A stretch of DNA of 64,000 nucleotides, taken from NCBI GenBank assembly GCA_963752965.1, contig CAVWAJ010000012.1, positions 62,001-126,000 on the forward strand, read 5' to 3'. This document shows, in pieces, positions 40,949 through 49,968 of this stretch (positions within the stretch are counted from its first letter, which is position 1; each line of letters starts with the position of its first letter). This stretch comes from QHXW01 sp963752965. GTDB lineage: Bacteria > Acidobacteriota > Terriglobia > Bryobacterales > Bryobacteraceae. The notes under the pieces were generated by a model that had not been told where the DNA came from, ran no database searches, and saw only the letters and a list, made by a program, of their open reading frames with translations. The position numbers were made by a program, and so were the translations under genes.

Positions 40949-43483
40949 ATGCTGACTTCCAATCGGTTAGCTAAAAACCTCGGACTTGCGGTGCTGGTCA
41001 TCACGCTCGGCGGGGTGGTGGCGGAGGCGCGCACGCGCAAAGGCGACAAGCTGCTGGCGGAGAGCCGCGCGGCCGAACTGCGCAAGGATTGGGACAAGGC
41101 CATCTCGTTCGCGGAACAGGCCCTGAGCGAGGACCCGGCAGACGTTGGGTACCAGCTCACCGCGTCCCGGCTGCGCTTTTACTCGGCGCAATTTCACATC
41201 GACCAGGGCCTCAAGCTGCGCGGCCAGGGCCAACTCGAACAGGCCCTCCCCGAGTTCCAGAAAGCTTACGGCATCAATCCGGCTTCGACCCTGGCGGGGG
41301 AAGAGGTCGAGCGCACCAAGCAGATGATCGAGCGCGCGAAGCAGCAGCCCGAGCTGAAGCCCGAAGAGCGCGCCCTGACTCCGTCGCAAATCGAGAAGCA
41401 AAAAGAAGACAAGAAATTCGCGTCCATGGAGCCGCTGCCGGAGTTGAAACCCCTCAACACCGAGCCAATTTTCCTCAAGATGAACAACCAGCCGCCCAAG
41501 GTGCTGTTCGAGACCGTGGGCAAATATGCCGGTGTCAACGTCCTGTTCGATCCGGATTATGCGACCGGCACGCAGAAGTCGCAGTCCATCGAGGTCAATA
41601 ATTCCACGCTCAGCGAGGCCTTGGACTACCTCGCGCTGATCACAAAATCTTTTTGGAAGCCCATAAGCGCCAACGCCATTTTCGTCACCCAGGATAATCC
41701 CACCACACGCCGCACCTTCGAAGACTGGGTGGTGAAGGTTTTTTACTTGCAGAATGTTCTCACCACTCAGGAGTTGACCGAGATCAGCACCGCCGTTCGC
41801 ACCGCCGTCGATTTGCAGAAGGTAATGATCTATAACGCCCAAAACGCCATCATCGTGCGCGGCGAAGCCGACAAGGTGGCGTTGGCCGCAAAGATCATCG
41901 CCGATCTCGACAAGCCCAAGGGCGAAGTGCTGGTGGATGTCCTGGTGATGACGGTCAGCAGCCAGGTGGAGCGCGATTTAGCCGCTGCGCTGGCGCCCAA
42001 CGGCATCAACTCGCCCATCAGCTTTACGCCGCAAGGCAGCATCTCGACACCCGTCGCGAGCACCACCGGGACCACCGGGACCACCGGAGTCGCGACGCCA
42101 TCAACCTCCACCACGATTCCTCTCTCCAACATCGCCAGACTCAGCACCCGCGATTTTTCGCTCACGGTGCCCGGGGGCCTGCTCAACGCTTTGCTTACCA
42201 ACAGCAGCACCAAGGTGTTGCAGCGCCCGCAAGTGCGCGCGGTGGACCGGCAGAAGGTCGAGATGAAGATCGGCGACCGTGTGCCATACGCCACGGGCAG
42301 TTACCAGCCGGGCGTCGGAGGCGTGGGCATCAACCCCCTGGTGAACACGCAATTCCAATTCTTGGACACGGGCGTCAACATCACAATGGTGCCCGTTGTA
42401 CATGGCACCGACGAAGTCTCCTTGCACGTGGAGGTGGACATTTCGAACGTTACCGGCAGTGTCCCTCTGGGCGGCATCAATGAACCGGAAGTGTCGCAGA
42501 CCAAAGTCATCAACGACGTGCGCCTCAAGCAGGGAGAAGTTAATTTGATGGGCGGCCTGATGCAGGTGGAGGAAGACAAGACCGTCAGTGGAGTGCCGGG
42601 CTTGGGCGACATTCCCATCCTGCGCCGCCTGTTCACCAGCGAAACGACAACCAAGAAGTACAGCGAGCTGGTGATCGTCCTCATCCCGCACGTCATTCGC
42701 TCCGCCGAGATCACGGATGTAAATCTGCGTGAGATCGCGTCCGGCAACGCGACCAATGTCAAGGTGACTTACGCACAGCCGAAACCGGCGGAAACGCCCG
42801 CCGCCGCGCCTGCGCCACCCTCCGCAGGAGGCCAGCCCGTAACCCAACCGGCCCCTGTCGTGGTGCCAACCGTTCCGGCTCCTGTAGCATCGCCAACCGC
42901 GGCGGCTCCTGCCCGACCGTTCCAGAGCGGACCCGTACCACCGATCCCGGGCGTGACCATACCGCCCATCGGCGCGCCGAATACCAGCACCGGGCCGGCA
43001 ACGCCGCCGGCCACCGCGCCGCCGGTTCCGCCGACCAAACCGGTGTCGCAAGTGCAAGCGCCTGGCGGAAATGCCAAGGTAAAGTTCGTGCCCGCCGAGG
43101 CCAGCACGCTAGTCAGTGGAATCGTCACGGTTAGCCTGATGGTGGAGAACGCGGCCGACCTCGCCTCCACGCCCTTGCAGATTCGTTTCGATCCGAAGAT
43201 TCTTCGCCTGAACGATGTGGTGCGCGGCAATCTTCTGGCCAGCGACGGCCAGCAGGTGACATTTTCGAAGAACATCCTCAACGACACCGGCGAGGCGACG
43301 GTGACCGCCAACCGCTTCCCGGCCACGGGCGGCGTCACGGGTTCGGGTTCGATCGTCACGCTGGTGTTTCAAGCCGTGGGGCCCGGCGATACCGTGGTCA
43401 CCGCGCCCAGCCTGACGTTGCGGAATTCGCAATCGCAGGCCATCTTGACAGCTACCCCGCACCTTGCGGTAAGTGTGAAGTAG
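40949..43483 (+). CDS. Secretin with TPR front part and C-terminal cohesin-like domain
   Basis: An 844-residue outer-membrane channel protein. Residues 1-28 are a signal peptide, 33-130 TPR-like helices and 175-245 an STN/N0-like domain (F-E-T-V-G-K-Y-A-G-V-N-V-L-F-D-P). A secretin N1 domain follows, then the secretin core at about 400-582, ending V-P-G-L-G-D-I-P-I-L-R-R-L-F and Y-S-E-L-V-I-V-L-I-P-H-V-I. A Pro/Ala-rich linker (600-715) leads to a cohesin-like domain (720-844: V-K-F-V-P-A-E-A, L-Q-I-R-F-D-P-K-I-L-R). Fusing a cohesin-like domain to a GspD/PilQ-type secretin is known in Acidobacteria but its role is unclear. It heads an operon-like run with two pseudopilins. Confidence 0.92.
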   Translation: MLTSNRLAKNLGLAVLVITLGGVVAEARTRKGDKLLAESRAAELRKDWDKAISFAEQALSEDPADVGYQLTASRLRFYSAQFHIDQGLKLRGQGQLEQALPEFQKAYGINPASTLAGEEVERTKQMIERAKQQPELKPEERALTPSQIEKQKEDKKFASMEPLPELKPLNTEPIFLKMNNQPPKVLFETVGKYAGVNVLFDPDYATGTQKSQSIEVNNSTLSEALDYLALITKSFWKPISANAIFVTQDNPTTRRTFEDWVVKVFYLQNVLTTQELTEISTAVRTAVDLQKVMIYNAQNAIIVRGEADKVALAAKIIADLDKPKGEVLVDVLVMTVSSQVERDLAAALAPNGINSPISFTPQGSISTPVASTTGTTGTTGVATPSTSTTIPLSNIARLSTRDFSLTVPGGLLNALLTNSSTKVLQRPQVRAVDRQKVEMKIGDRVPYATGSYQPGVGGVGINPLVNTQFQFLDTGVNITMVPVVHGTDEVSLHVEVDISNVTGSVPLGGINEPEVSQTKVINDVRLKQGEVNLMGGLMQVEEDKTVSGVPGLGDIPILRRLFTSETTTKKYSELVIVLIPHVIRSAEITDVNLREIASGNATNVKVTYAQPKPAETPAAAPAPPSAGGQPVTQPAPVVVPTVPAPVASPTAAAPARPFQSGPVPPIPGVTIPPIGAPNTSTGPATPPATAPPVPPTKPVSQVQAPGGNAKVKFVPAEASTLVSGIVTVSLMVENAADLASTPLQIRFDPKILRLNDVVRGNLLASDGQQVTFSKNILNDTGEATVTANRFPATGGVTGSGSIVTLVFQAVGPGDTVVTAPSLTLRNSQSQAILTATPHLAVSVK
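42062..42088 (+). repeat. Three tandem 9-bp units inside the secretin gene
   Basis: ACCACCGGG is repeated three times (last copy ends in A), coding T-T-G three times in a Ser/Thr-rich loop of the secretin. The copy number could vary without shifting frame. Confidence 0.6.
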
Positions 43484-43489
43484 AGCTGC

Positions 43490-43957
43490 ATGTTCCTACG
43501 GAGAAACCAGCGCGGCCTCACGCTGATTGAGTTGATCGTGGCTTTTACGATTCTGCTCATCCTCACCTCCATGGCTGTGCCGCTGGCGCGCACCAAGGTG
43601 CGGGCCCAAAGGGAACGCGATCTGCGCCGCGCGCTGATCGAAATGCGCGCCGCCATCGACAAGTACAAAGACTACGCCGATCAAGGTTTGCTCGGGACGC
43701 AAAAGATCGACGGATACGGCTATCCGGAAAGCCTCGACATTCTGGTCGAAGGCGTAAAACTCTCCGGGCAGGTCGACAAGAAAATGCGATTTCTGCGGCG
43801 CATTCCCAAAGATCCACTGACCAACTCCACCGATTGGGGCAAACGCAGCATGCAAGATGATCCCGACTCATCGTCCTGGGGCGGCCAGAATGTGTTCGAC
43901 GTTTACACCAGGAGCACCGACAAGGCGGCAGATGGAACTCCGTATTCCGGGTGGTAA
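43490..43957 (+). CDS. Type II secretion-type pseudopilin (GspG-like), first copy
   Basis: A 155-residue prepilin-like protein. The short leader M-F-L-R-R-N-Q-R-G is followed by L-T-L-I-E-L-I-V-A-F-T-I-L, with the prepilin-peptidase site after G9 and E5 of the mature form present. A GspG-like globular part follows, with M-R-A-A-I-D-K-Y-K-D, I-P-K-D-P-L-T-N and V-F-D-V-Y-T-R-S near the end. It starts 6 bases after the secretin stop and overlaps the next pseudopilin by 26 bases, so the three are co-expressed. No secretion ATPase is in the window. Confidence 0.9.
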   Translation: MFLRRNQRGLTLIELIVAFTILLILTSMAVPLARTKVRAQRERDLRRALIEMRAAIDKYKDYADQGLLGTQKIDGYGYPESLDILVEGVKLSGQVDKKMRFLRRIPKDPLTNSTDWGKRSMQDDPDSSSWGGQNVFDVYTRSTDKAADGTPYSGW

Positions 43958-44342
43958 CCGCCGCGGCGGTTTCACGCTCATCGAACTCCTCATCGTGATG
44001 TCCATCGTCGCGATCCTGGTATCGCTCGCTATACCGATTTATCAAAAATCCATCCTACGTTCCAGGGAAACCGTGCTGCGTAACAACTTGTTTACCATCC
44101 GCCAAGTAATTGACGAGTACACTTACGATAAACAAAAAGCTCCACAGGCACTGCAAGACTTAGTACAGGAAGGCTACTTGCGGGAAGTTCCGAAAGACCC
44201 CATGACCGATTCCAATACTACCTGGCGCACGGTAATGGAAGACGCCGGACAAAGTGTCGACCAAAGCGAGCCGGGTATCTTTGATGTGCACAGCGGTTCG
44301 GATAAAATGGGTCTGGACGGGACTCCCTATGCAGACTGGTAG
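43932..44342 (+). CDS. Type II secretion-type pseudopilin (GspG-like), second copy
   Basis: A 136-residue paralogue of the preceding gene, starting M-E-L-R-I-P-G-G-N-R-R-G-G. The class III leader is cut before F-T-L-I-E-L-L-I-V-M-S-I-V. The globular part has Y-T-Y-D-K-Q-K-A-P-Q-A-L-Q-D-L-V, V-P-K-D-P-M-T-D and I-F-D-V-H-S-G-S, parallel to the first copy. Both copies end G-T-P-Y-x-x-W. The pair may form a two-component pseudopilus. The gene overlaps both neighbours: 26 bases with the first pseudopilin and 14 with the TIGR03437 protein. Confidence 0.9.
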   Translation: MELRIPGGNRRGGFTLIELLIVMSIVAILVSLAIPIYQKSILRSRETVLRNNLFTIRQVIDEYTYDKQKAPQALQDLVQEGYLREVPKDPMTDSNTTWRTVMEDAGQSVDQSEPGIFDVHSGSDKMGLDGTPYADW

Positions 44343-46458
44343 GTATTTAAGACTTGTTACCCCGCTGCTCTTCCTTCTAGTTCCCGGTTATTCTCAGACT
44401 ACCCTAACCTGCGTACCACGAACCGCAGACTTTTTGGTGCGTGCGGAGGGCATTACCGAGAGAGTTGGCGATATTGTCCTGGCCTGTTCGGGAGGCGTCC
44501 CCGGGTCGACCGTCACCGGCAATTTAACCTTTTTTCTGAACGTTAATGTCACTAACAAGCTGGCGGCGAACAACACTTTCACGGATGTATTTCTGACGGT
44601 GGACTCGGGCTCGGGCTCCGTGCCGGTCAACATCACGCCTGTGCCCGATGGACAGTACGGCGTGACATTTAACGGCGTCAGCTTTACGGTGCCGCCATCT
44701 GGCAATGTGACCCTCCAACTTACCAACCTGCGCGCCAACGCAAACCAGCTGGGCATTTCTTCGCAGCAACAGGTTACGGCAACAATCGCGTTCAGCACCA
44801 ACGCCGGCCTTCCGCTCAGTAACAACGAACCGGTAACTGTGGGGATCACGTCGCCGGGGCTTCTGGCCGCTTCCTCTGCGTCCGGGGTAACTTGCACGGG
44901 ATCGCCCGTGCCGTCCGCCGTCAATCTGGCCAATTTGTTCGCGGCCGGCACGCGCTTCTTTTCCACGCGCATGACCGAGGGATTTGCCAGCGCGTTTCAG
45001 GTGAAGGACATGTTTTCCGATACCGGCACGCGCATCATGGTCACGTACTCTGGATTTCCAGAAGGCACGCAGATCTTCGTCCCGGATTTCGTGGCTGGCT
45101 CGGACGCCGTGACGGCTACCGCGGGTGGGGATCTCGGTGTGGCGGCCTCAGGAGGCCAGTACACGCCCAGCGCCGTTGGATCTTTGCTGCTGATCCGCGT
45201 GAACAATGCTGACCAAAACGGGGCTGGCGGCATGATGGCGTTCGCCCGTCCCACATCCGGCGTCACGAGTTTCACTTCGGCCAGCGCCGTGCCTCTCACC
45301 AGTGGAGCCGGAGCCGTTGTGTATGAAGTTGCCGATACGAATCCCAATGTGCGCGAGAGCGCTCAGTTTCCCACGTTCGTGGGCCTGACGCCGGGCAGCG
45401 CCGGGGTGGGGACCGTGGCTTCCTCGAATCTGTCGTTCGCGCCGGTGTCTACAGTCACGGTCGCCGCGGCCGCGCCCATCCCCAGGTTCGTTGACGTGAC
45501 GCCGGAGTCCGATTGCTCGGCGCTGGGCGATTGCAACGCCAAATATTTCCCCCACCTGAACGTAGTGCCGCCGCCACCCGGCTTTACGGCGCAACAGGGC
45601 GCACGGCCGCCGGCGGAGTTCGTCGTGGTGCAAAACACTAGCGGCGGTGAAATGAACTGGACCGCCAGCATCACCTATCAAACCGGCTCCGGCTGGCTCA
45701 CCGCTTATCCCACCGTGGGCGTCAATACTGGCGACATTCAGTTAGTCGGGTACCCGGATAAAGTTGTGCCGGGCACCTATCAGGCCACGCTTACTGTCGA
45801 CGCCGGGCCGATGGCCGGCACACAGAGTGTTCCCATCACCTTCACCGTCACCGGCGCCAACCCGAACGAACCTGTGATTAACTCCGTGGTCAACGCCGCT
45901 AGCTTCCAGCCGGGACCGTTGGTGGCGGGAGAACTGGCCACTGTTTTGGGATCGAATCTCGCCGGCCGAAACGTTTCGGTTACTTTCGATGGGACAGCCG
46001 CCTCGCTGCTCTACACCTCCGCCACACAGATTAATTTGCAGGTCCCGGTCGCCGTCGCGGGCCAGATATCGGCGAACGTCGTGGTGACCGTGGAGGGACA
46101 ATCCAGCACGCCCACAAGTGTGGGGCTGGCCGTGGTGGCGCCGGCGATCTTCAACCCGGGCATCTTGAATCAGGACCAAACCCTGAACGGCCCGTCGCAC
46201 CCCGCGCCTATCGGGAGCAAGATCCGCATCTACGCTACCGGCGCCGCGTCCCCCTCTAGCGGAGCCATCACGGCACGTCTGGCCGGCAGCGATATCCTGA
46301 ATCCTGCGTACGCCGGACCTGCGGCTGGCATCCCGGGCGTACAGTGGGTCGACATCATCATTCCCTCCGGTGTACCGAGTGGAACAACCAACGTGCAAGT
46401 CTGCGGCTCGGGCCCGGCGCGCCTGTGCAGCATGCCGGCGCCGGTCTCGGTGAAGTAA
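44329..46458 (+). CDS. Large secreted protein with TIGR03437 domain, coupled to the pseudopilins
   Basis: Starting at M-Q-T-G-R-Y-L-R-L-V-T-P-L-L-F-L-L-V it has a signal peptide ending Y-S-Q-T and is 709 residues; the start overlaps the end of the pseudopilin gene. The body is Thr/Val/Ser-rich beta structure (T-V-T-G-N-L-T-F-F-L-N-V). Around 440-530 is a BACON-like segment (S-G-G-E-M-N-W-T-A-S-I and G-T-Y-Q-A-T-L-T-V). The last 210 residues (V-V-N-A-A-S-F-Q-P-G onward) are the TIGR03437 domain, probably a surface or adhesion module. Position in the run suggests it is cargo or a surface part of the secretin/pseudopilin machine. Confidence 0.85.
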   Translation: MQTGRYLRLVTPLLFLLVPGYSQTTLTCVPRTADFLVRAEGITERVGDIVLACSGGVPGSTVTGNLTFFLNVNVTNKLAANNTFTDVFLTVDSGSGSVPVNITPVPDGQYGVTFNGVSFTVPPSGNVTLQLTNLRANANQLGISSQQQVTATIAFSTNAGLPLSNNEPVTVGITSPGLLAASSASGVTCTGSPVPSAVNLANLFAAGTRFFSTRMTEGFASAFQVKDMFSDTGTRIMVTYSGFPEGTQIFVPDFVAGSDAVTATAGGDLGVAASGGQYTPSAVGSLLLIRVNNADQNGAGGMMAFARPTSGVTSFTSASAVPLTSGAGAVVYEVADTNPNVRESAQFPTFVGLTPGSAGVGTVASSNLSFAPVSTVTVAAAAPIPRFVDVTPESDCSALGDCNAKYFPHLNVVPPPPGFTAQQGARPPAEFVVVQNTSGGEMNWTASITYQTGSGWLTAYPTVGVNTGDIQLVGYPDKVVPGTYQATLTVDAGPMAGTQSVPITFTVTGANPNEPVINSVVNAASFQPGPLVAGELATVLGSNLAGRNVSVTFDGTAASLLYTSATQINLQVPVAVAGQISANVVVTVEGQSSTPTSVGLAVVAPAIFNPGILNQDQTLNGPSHPAPIGSKIRIYATGAASPSSGAITARLAGSDILNPAYAGPAAGIPGVQWVDIIIPSGVPSGTTNVQVCGSGPARLCSMPAPVSVK

Positions 46459-46486
46459 CCGGCTGGCATAATAGGCTCATCCGCCT

Positions 46487-47794
46487 ATGACCAAAGACGA
46501 GATCATCCTCGCTAACCAGGAGTACCTTTTTCCCGCGGTCTTCCATTACTACAAGGAGCCGCTGGTTGTCGCGCGCGCCAAAGACCAATTCGTCTACGAC
46601 GCCGATGGCAACCAGTACCTCGATTTTTTCGGCGGCATTCTAACCATTAGCGTGGGGCACTGCAATGACCGTGTGAACGCGGCAGTCCACCAGCAAATCG
46701 ACCGGCTCGAGCACGTCTCGACGGTCTTCGCCACCGAACCGCAAGCAGCCCTCGCGAAGCGCCTCGCCGAAATCGCGCCCGGCAATGTGCGCCAGTCCTT
46801 TTTCACCAACAGCGGCACCGAGGCCAACGAGACCGCCATCCTGACCGCGCGTTGTTACACCGGTTCGGCCGAAATCATCGCGTTGCGCCATTCGTATCAC
46901 GGCCGTTCTTCATTGGCGATGTCGCTTACCGGAAATTCCGCCTGGCGGCTGGTCGGCGCGATGCAACCCGGAATCGTCCACACCGCCAACGCGTACTGTT
47001 ACCGCTGCCCATTCGGTCTCACCTACCCCTCTTGCAACGTGCAGTGCGCGCGCGACGTGGAAGACGTCATCCGCAGTTCGACCCACGGCCGCGTCGCCGG
47101 CATCATCGCCGAGCCCATCCAGGGTGTCGGCGGGTTCATTACTCCGCCACGGGAATATTTTCAGATTGTCGCCGAAATCGTGCGCCGCCACGGCGGCATC
47201 TTCATCAGTGACGAAGTCCAAACGGCCTGGGGCCGCACCGGCGGCAAATGGTGGGGCATCGAGCAGTACGGCGTCACGCCCGACGTGATCACCAGCGCCA
47301 AAGGCCTGGGAAACGGCCTGCCGATCGGACTCACCATGGCGACACCGGAAGTGGCGGCCAGCCTGCGCGGCGCCACCATCTCGACTTTCGGCGGTAATCC
47401 GGTCACAACCACCGCCGCCAAAGCCGTGATCGACCTCATCGACGAGCAGAACCTCATGGCCAATGCCGCCGAGACGGGCGCCTATCTTCGGGAAAAGCTC
47501 GATGAGCTGCGCGAGAAGCACCCGCTCATCGGCGAGGTGCGCGGGATGGGCCTGATGCAGGCTCTCGAACTGGTGCGCAGCCGCACAACTAAGGAGCCGG
47601 CCGTGGACGAAACCACCCGGCTGATGGAAGCCGCGCGGGAAAACCGGCTGCTGATCGGGAAGGGTGGCATGTTCGGCAACGTTATCCGCATCTCGCCACC
47701 GCTGAACATTCGTCAAGCCGACGTGGACGAATTCGCGCGCGCTCTCGACGCCAGTCTCGTTCAGTGCGCCGCAGGCGATGTGCCAGCCCGGTAG
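46487..47794 (+). CDS. Class III PLP aminotransferase (alanine-glyoxylate type)
   Basis: A 435-residue aminotransferase. The PLP lysine is K272 in S-A-K-G-L-G-N-G-L-P-I-G, with D242 in S-D-E-V-Q-T-A-W-G-R and N-S-G-T-E-A-N-E at 108-115 binding the phosphate. Similarity is to the AGXT2/4-aminobutyrate type, which moves amino groups onto glyoxylate or 2-oxoglutarate. An insert with four cysteines, C171-x2-C174-x8-C183-x3-C187, could bind a metal; I recall it in a subset of these enzymes. It is a single gene 28 bases after the TIGR03437 protein. Confidence 0.9.
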   Translation: MTKDEIILANQEYLFPAVFHYYKEPLVVARAKDQFVYDADGNQYLDFFGGILTISVGHCNDRVNAAVHQQIDRLEHVSTVFATEPQAALAKRLAEIAPGNVRQSFFTNSGTEANETAILTARCYTGSAEIIALRHSYHGRSSLAMSLTGNSAWRLVGAMQPGIVHTANAYCYRCPFGLTYPSCNVQCARDVEDVIRSSTHGRVAGIIAEPIQGVGGFITPPREYFQIVAEIVRRHGGIFISDEVQTAWGRTGGKWWGIEQYGVTPDVITSAKGLGNGLPIGLTMATPEVAASLRGATISTFGGNPVTTTAAKAVIDLIDEQNLMANAAETGAYLREKLDELREKHPLIGEVRGMGLMQALELVRSRTTKEPAVDETTRLMEAARENRLLIGKGGMFGNVIRISPPLNIRQADVDEFARALDASLVQCAAGDVPAR

Positions 47795-47862
47795 GCCAGT
47801 TTTGCCAGTTTTGCCTTTGACCGAAACGAGGATCGCGTGTACCATAACATCGCAATCGGCCG

Positions 47863-49941
47863 TTGGGAACGACGCGGTCGGATGCAATAGACCAATATGA
47901 GGATTTCACCCGAAGAAAACTCCGGATGCTATTGATTCTTCCTGCCGCGGCCTTTCTTTTTTTCTTCCTCCTTCTGCGTGAGCAGGGGCTCGACTGGCGC
48001 CGGTCCGCTTTGGCGGCAGCCGTTCTCTGGGGCGCGTGCGTGGCGTTGAGCACGGAAGCACTCAGCCTGCCACGCCTTCTCACCCGCGGCCCCGTGGCGA
48101 TCTTCTGGCTGGCCGTGTGTATCGGCAGTGCCGTGTATTGGCGAATGCTGAAGCGCCGAAGCCCGCATGCTCCACAACCGGTGCAGAGTGCAGATTCTGT
48201 TCTCCCCTCGGCTATGAGGAAGCTGTTAGCGGCCGCTGGGTTTCTGGTCTTTCTGGTTGGAATCGACGCCGTGGTGGCGCCGCCGAGCACCTGGGATGCT
48301 ATGGCGTATCACCTGCCACGGGTGACGATGTGGATTAGCAATCACAGCGTCCGGTTCTTTCCGACTCCTGACCTCAATCAGTTGATTTTTGCGCCCTGGG
48401 CGGAATACGCGATGCTCCACACGTGGCTGCTTTGGGGGAGCGATCGCTTCGTCAACCTGATTGAGTTTTTCAGCCTGCTCGGTTCCACAATTGGAGTTTC
48501 GCTCATTGCACAGAGGCTAGGCGCTGGCTTAAGAGGCCAGGCACTAGCCGCCGTGATTTCCGCGACGATACCGGAAGGGATGCTGGAAGCTTCGGGGGCC
48601 ATGAACACGTACGTGGTCTCCTTCTGGGTCGTCGCCTGTGCCGTCTTCCTTCTAGACTGGAACGAAGATCCCGGATGGCTCAACACGCTTTGCGTGGGCC
48701 TGTCAGCCGGGTTGGCAATGCTGACGAAGGGCACGGCATTCGTTTACCTTCCCTCTCTCGTCATCGCGAGTTGGTGGATGGGGCGGGCGTCCACCCGGAT
48801 TCTCTTCCTGAAGCGCAGCGTGGCCTTCCTTCTCGCGATCCTGGTGCTCAATGCCGGGCAGTTCATTCGTTGCTACCAGTTCTCGGGCACACCATTGGGT
48901 CTTCCTTTGCCGTTCCGATACCCAAGGGTGGAAGTAACCAGGACTCATGTCTCCATACAAGGCACCTTGGCGAGCATCCTTCGCAATCTTTCGTTGCATT
49001 TCGGCACCTTCAGTGAGGCTGCGAATTTGCGCATCGAGCACACGTTCCGGCTGGCTATACGAGCCATTGGAGCCAATCCAGACGATCCCGCGGGGATCTG
49101 GCTTGGCGACCCGTTTCACATGAACCGGTTCTCCCTGCATGAAATTTACGCCGGCAATCCGCTCCAACTGATTCTGCTGCTGGCCTCGATCGCGGTTGTT
49201 GTCTGGAAGTGGAGGGAAGCGGGGCTGCGCAAGGCATCCTGGTACGGGCTTGCCGTAATTGCCGGATTCGTCTTCTTGTGCGCTACGCTGCTCTGGAACC
49301 TCTGGTCAAGCCGCCTGCACCTTCCCTTCTTCGTTTTGGGAGCAGCCCTGATCGGTTTTACGCTCGAACGATACGCTTCACCAAAGATGGCGACGTACGC
49401 CGGAGTGCTCGTTGTTGCATGGGCCTTGCCTTACGCCACCATGAACCGCATACGCTCCTTCATTCCCGGGAGCCGGTTAGATGACATTTACCATCCACGA
49501 TCGGAAATGTATTTCTACGATCAACACAAGACGCTGACACCGGCTGCGCTAGCCGCCACTGATGCAGTGAACCATTTGGACTGCGACAGGATTGCGATCG
49601 ATGCATATTCTCCTCAATTCGCGATCGGCCACAGCCCGCGATCTTTCTACGTTTATCCGTTCCTGGCACTGATCCACATCGACGGAGAGAAGCGAACCGT
49701 TCGCTATGCGGGTGTACACAATCCGACGAGCCGATACGCAAGCGAAGAGGATCGTACCGCGCCCTGTGCCGTGATCTGCCTGGATTGCGCCGACGTTCCA
49801 CAGAAATGGGACGAATATCGCTCGGTTGGCGGGCGGGCTTCCCTTTTCGACTACATCGTGGTTTTCAGTGCGGCGGGCGCGGTTCCCAATGTAGTGCAAA
49901 GGATGCCTGAAAGATTGGCGAACGGCGGAGACATGCGATGA
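47863..49941 (+). CDS. GT-C-like glycosyltransferase membrane protein
   Basis: About 692 residues from a TTG (an ATG at 47926 is another option). There are about 12 membrane helices plus a C-terminal soluble part of about 170 residues. The first outer loop has P-P-S-T-W-D-A-M-A-Y-H-L-P-R-V, the D-x-x-x-Y-H-L-P pattern of ArnT/PMT-like glycosyltransferases that take sugar from a polyprenyl phosphate; D in T-W-D-A is the likely catalytic residue. The second gene of the pair (49969) is a similar membrane protein. The acceptor is unknown. Confidence 0.78.
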   Translation: MGTTRSDAIDQYEDFTRRKLRMLLILPAAAFLFFFLLLREQGLDWRRSALAAAVLWGACVALSTEALSLPRLLTRGPVAIFWLAVCIGSAVYWRMLKRRSPHAPQPVQSADSVLPSAMRKLLAAAGFLVFLVGIDAVVAPPSTWDAMAYHLPRVTMWISNHSVRFFPTPDLNQLIFAPWAEYAMLHTWLLWGSDRFVNLIEFFSLLGSTIGVSLIAQRLGAGLRGQALAAVISATIPEGMLEASGAMNTYVVSFWVVACAVFLLDWNEDPGWLNTLCVGLSAGLAMLTKGTAFVYLPSLVIASWWMGRASTRILFLKRSVAFLLAILVLNAGQFIRCYQFSGTPLGLPLPFRYPRVEVTRTHVSIQGTLASILRNLSLHFGTFSEAANLRIEHTFRLAIRAIGANPDDPAGIWLGDPFHMNRFSLHEIYAGNPLQLILLLASIAVVVWKWREAGLRKASWYGLAVIAGFVFLCATLLWNLWSSRLHLPFFVLGAALIGFTLERYASPKMATYAGVLVVAWALPYATMNRIRSFIPGSRLDDIYHPRSEMYFYDQHKTLTPAALAATDAVNHLDCDRIAIDAYSPQFAIGHSPRSFYVYPFLALIHIDGEKRTVRYAGVHNPTSRYASEEDRTAPCAVICLDCADVPQKWDEYRSVGGRASLFDYIVVFSAAGAVPNVVQRMPERLANGGDMR

Positions 49942-49968
49942 TAAGAAACCAAATGTTCAACACAGCTC

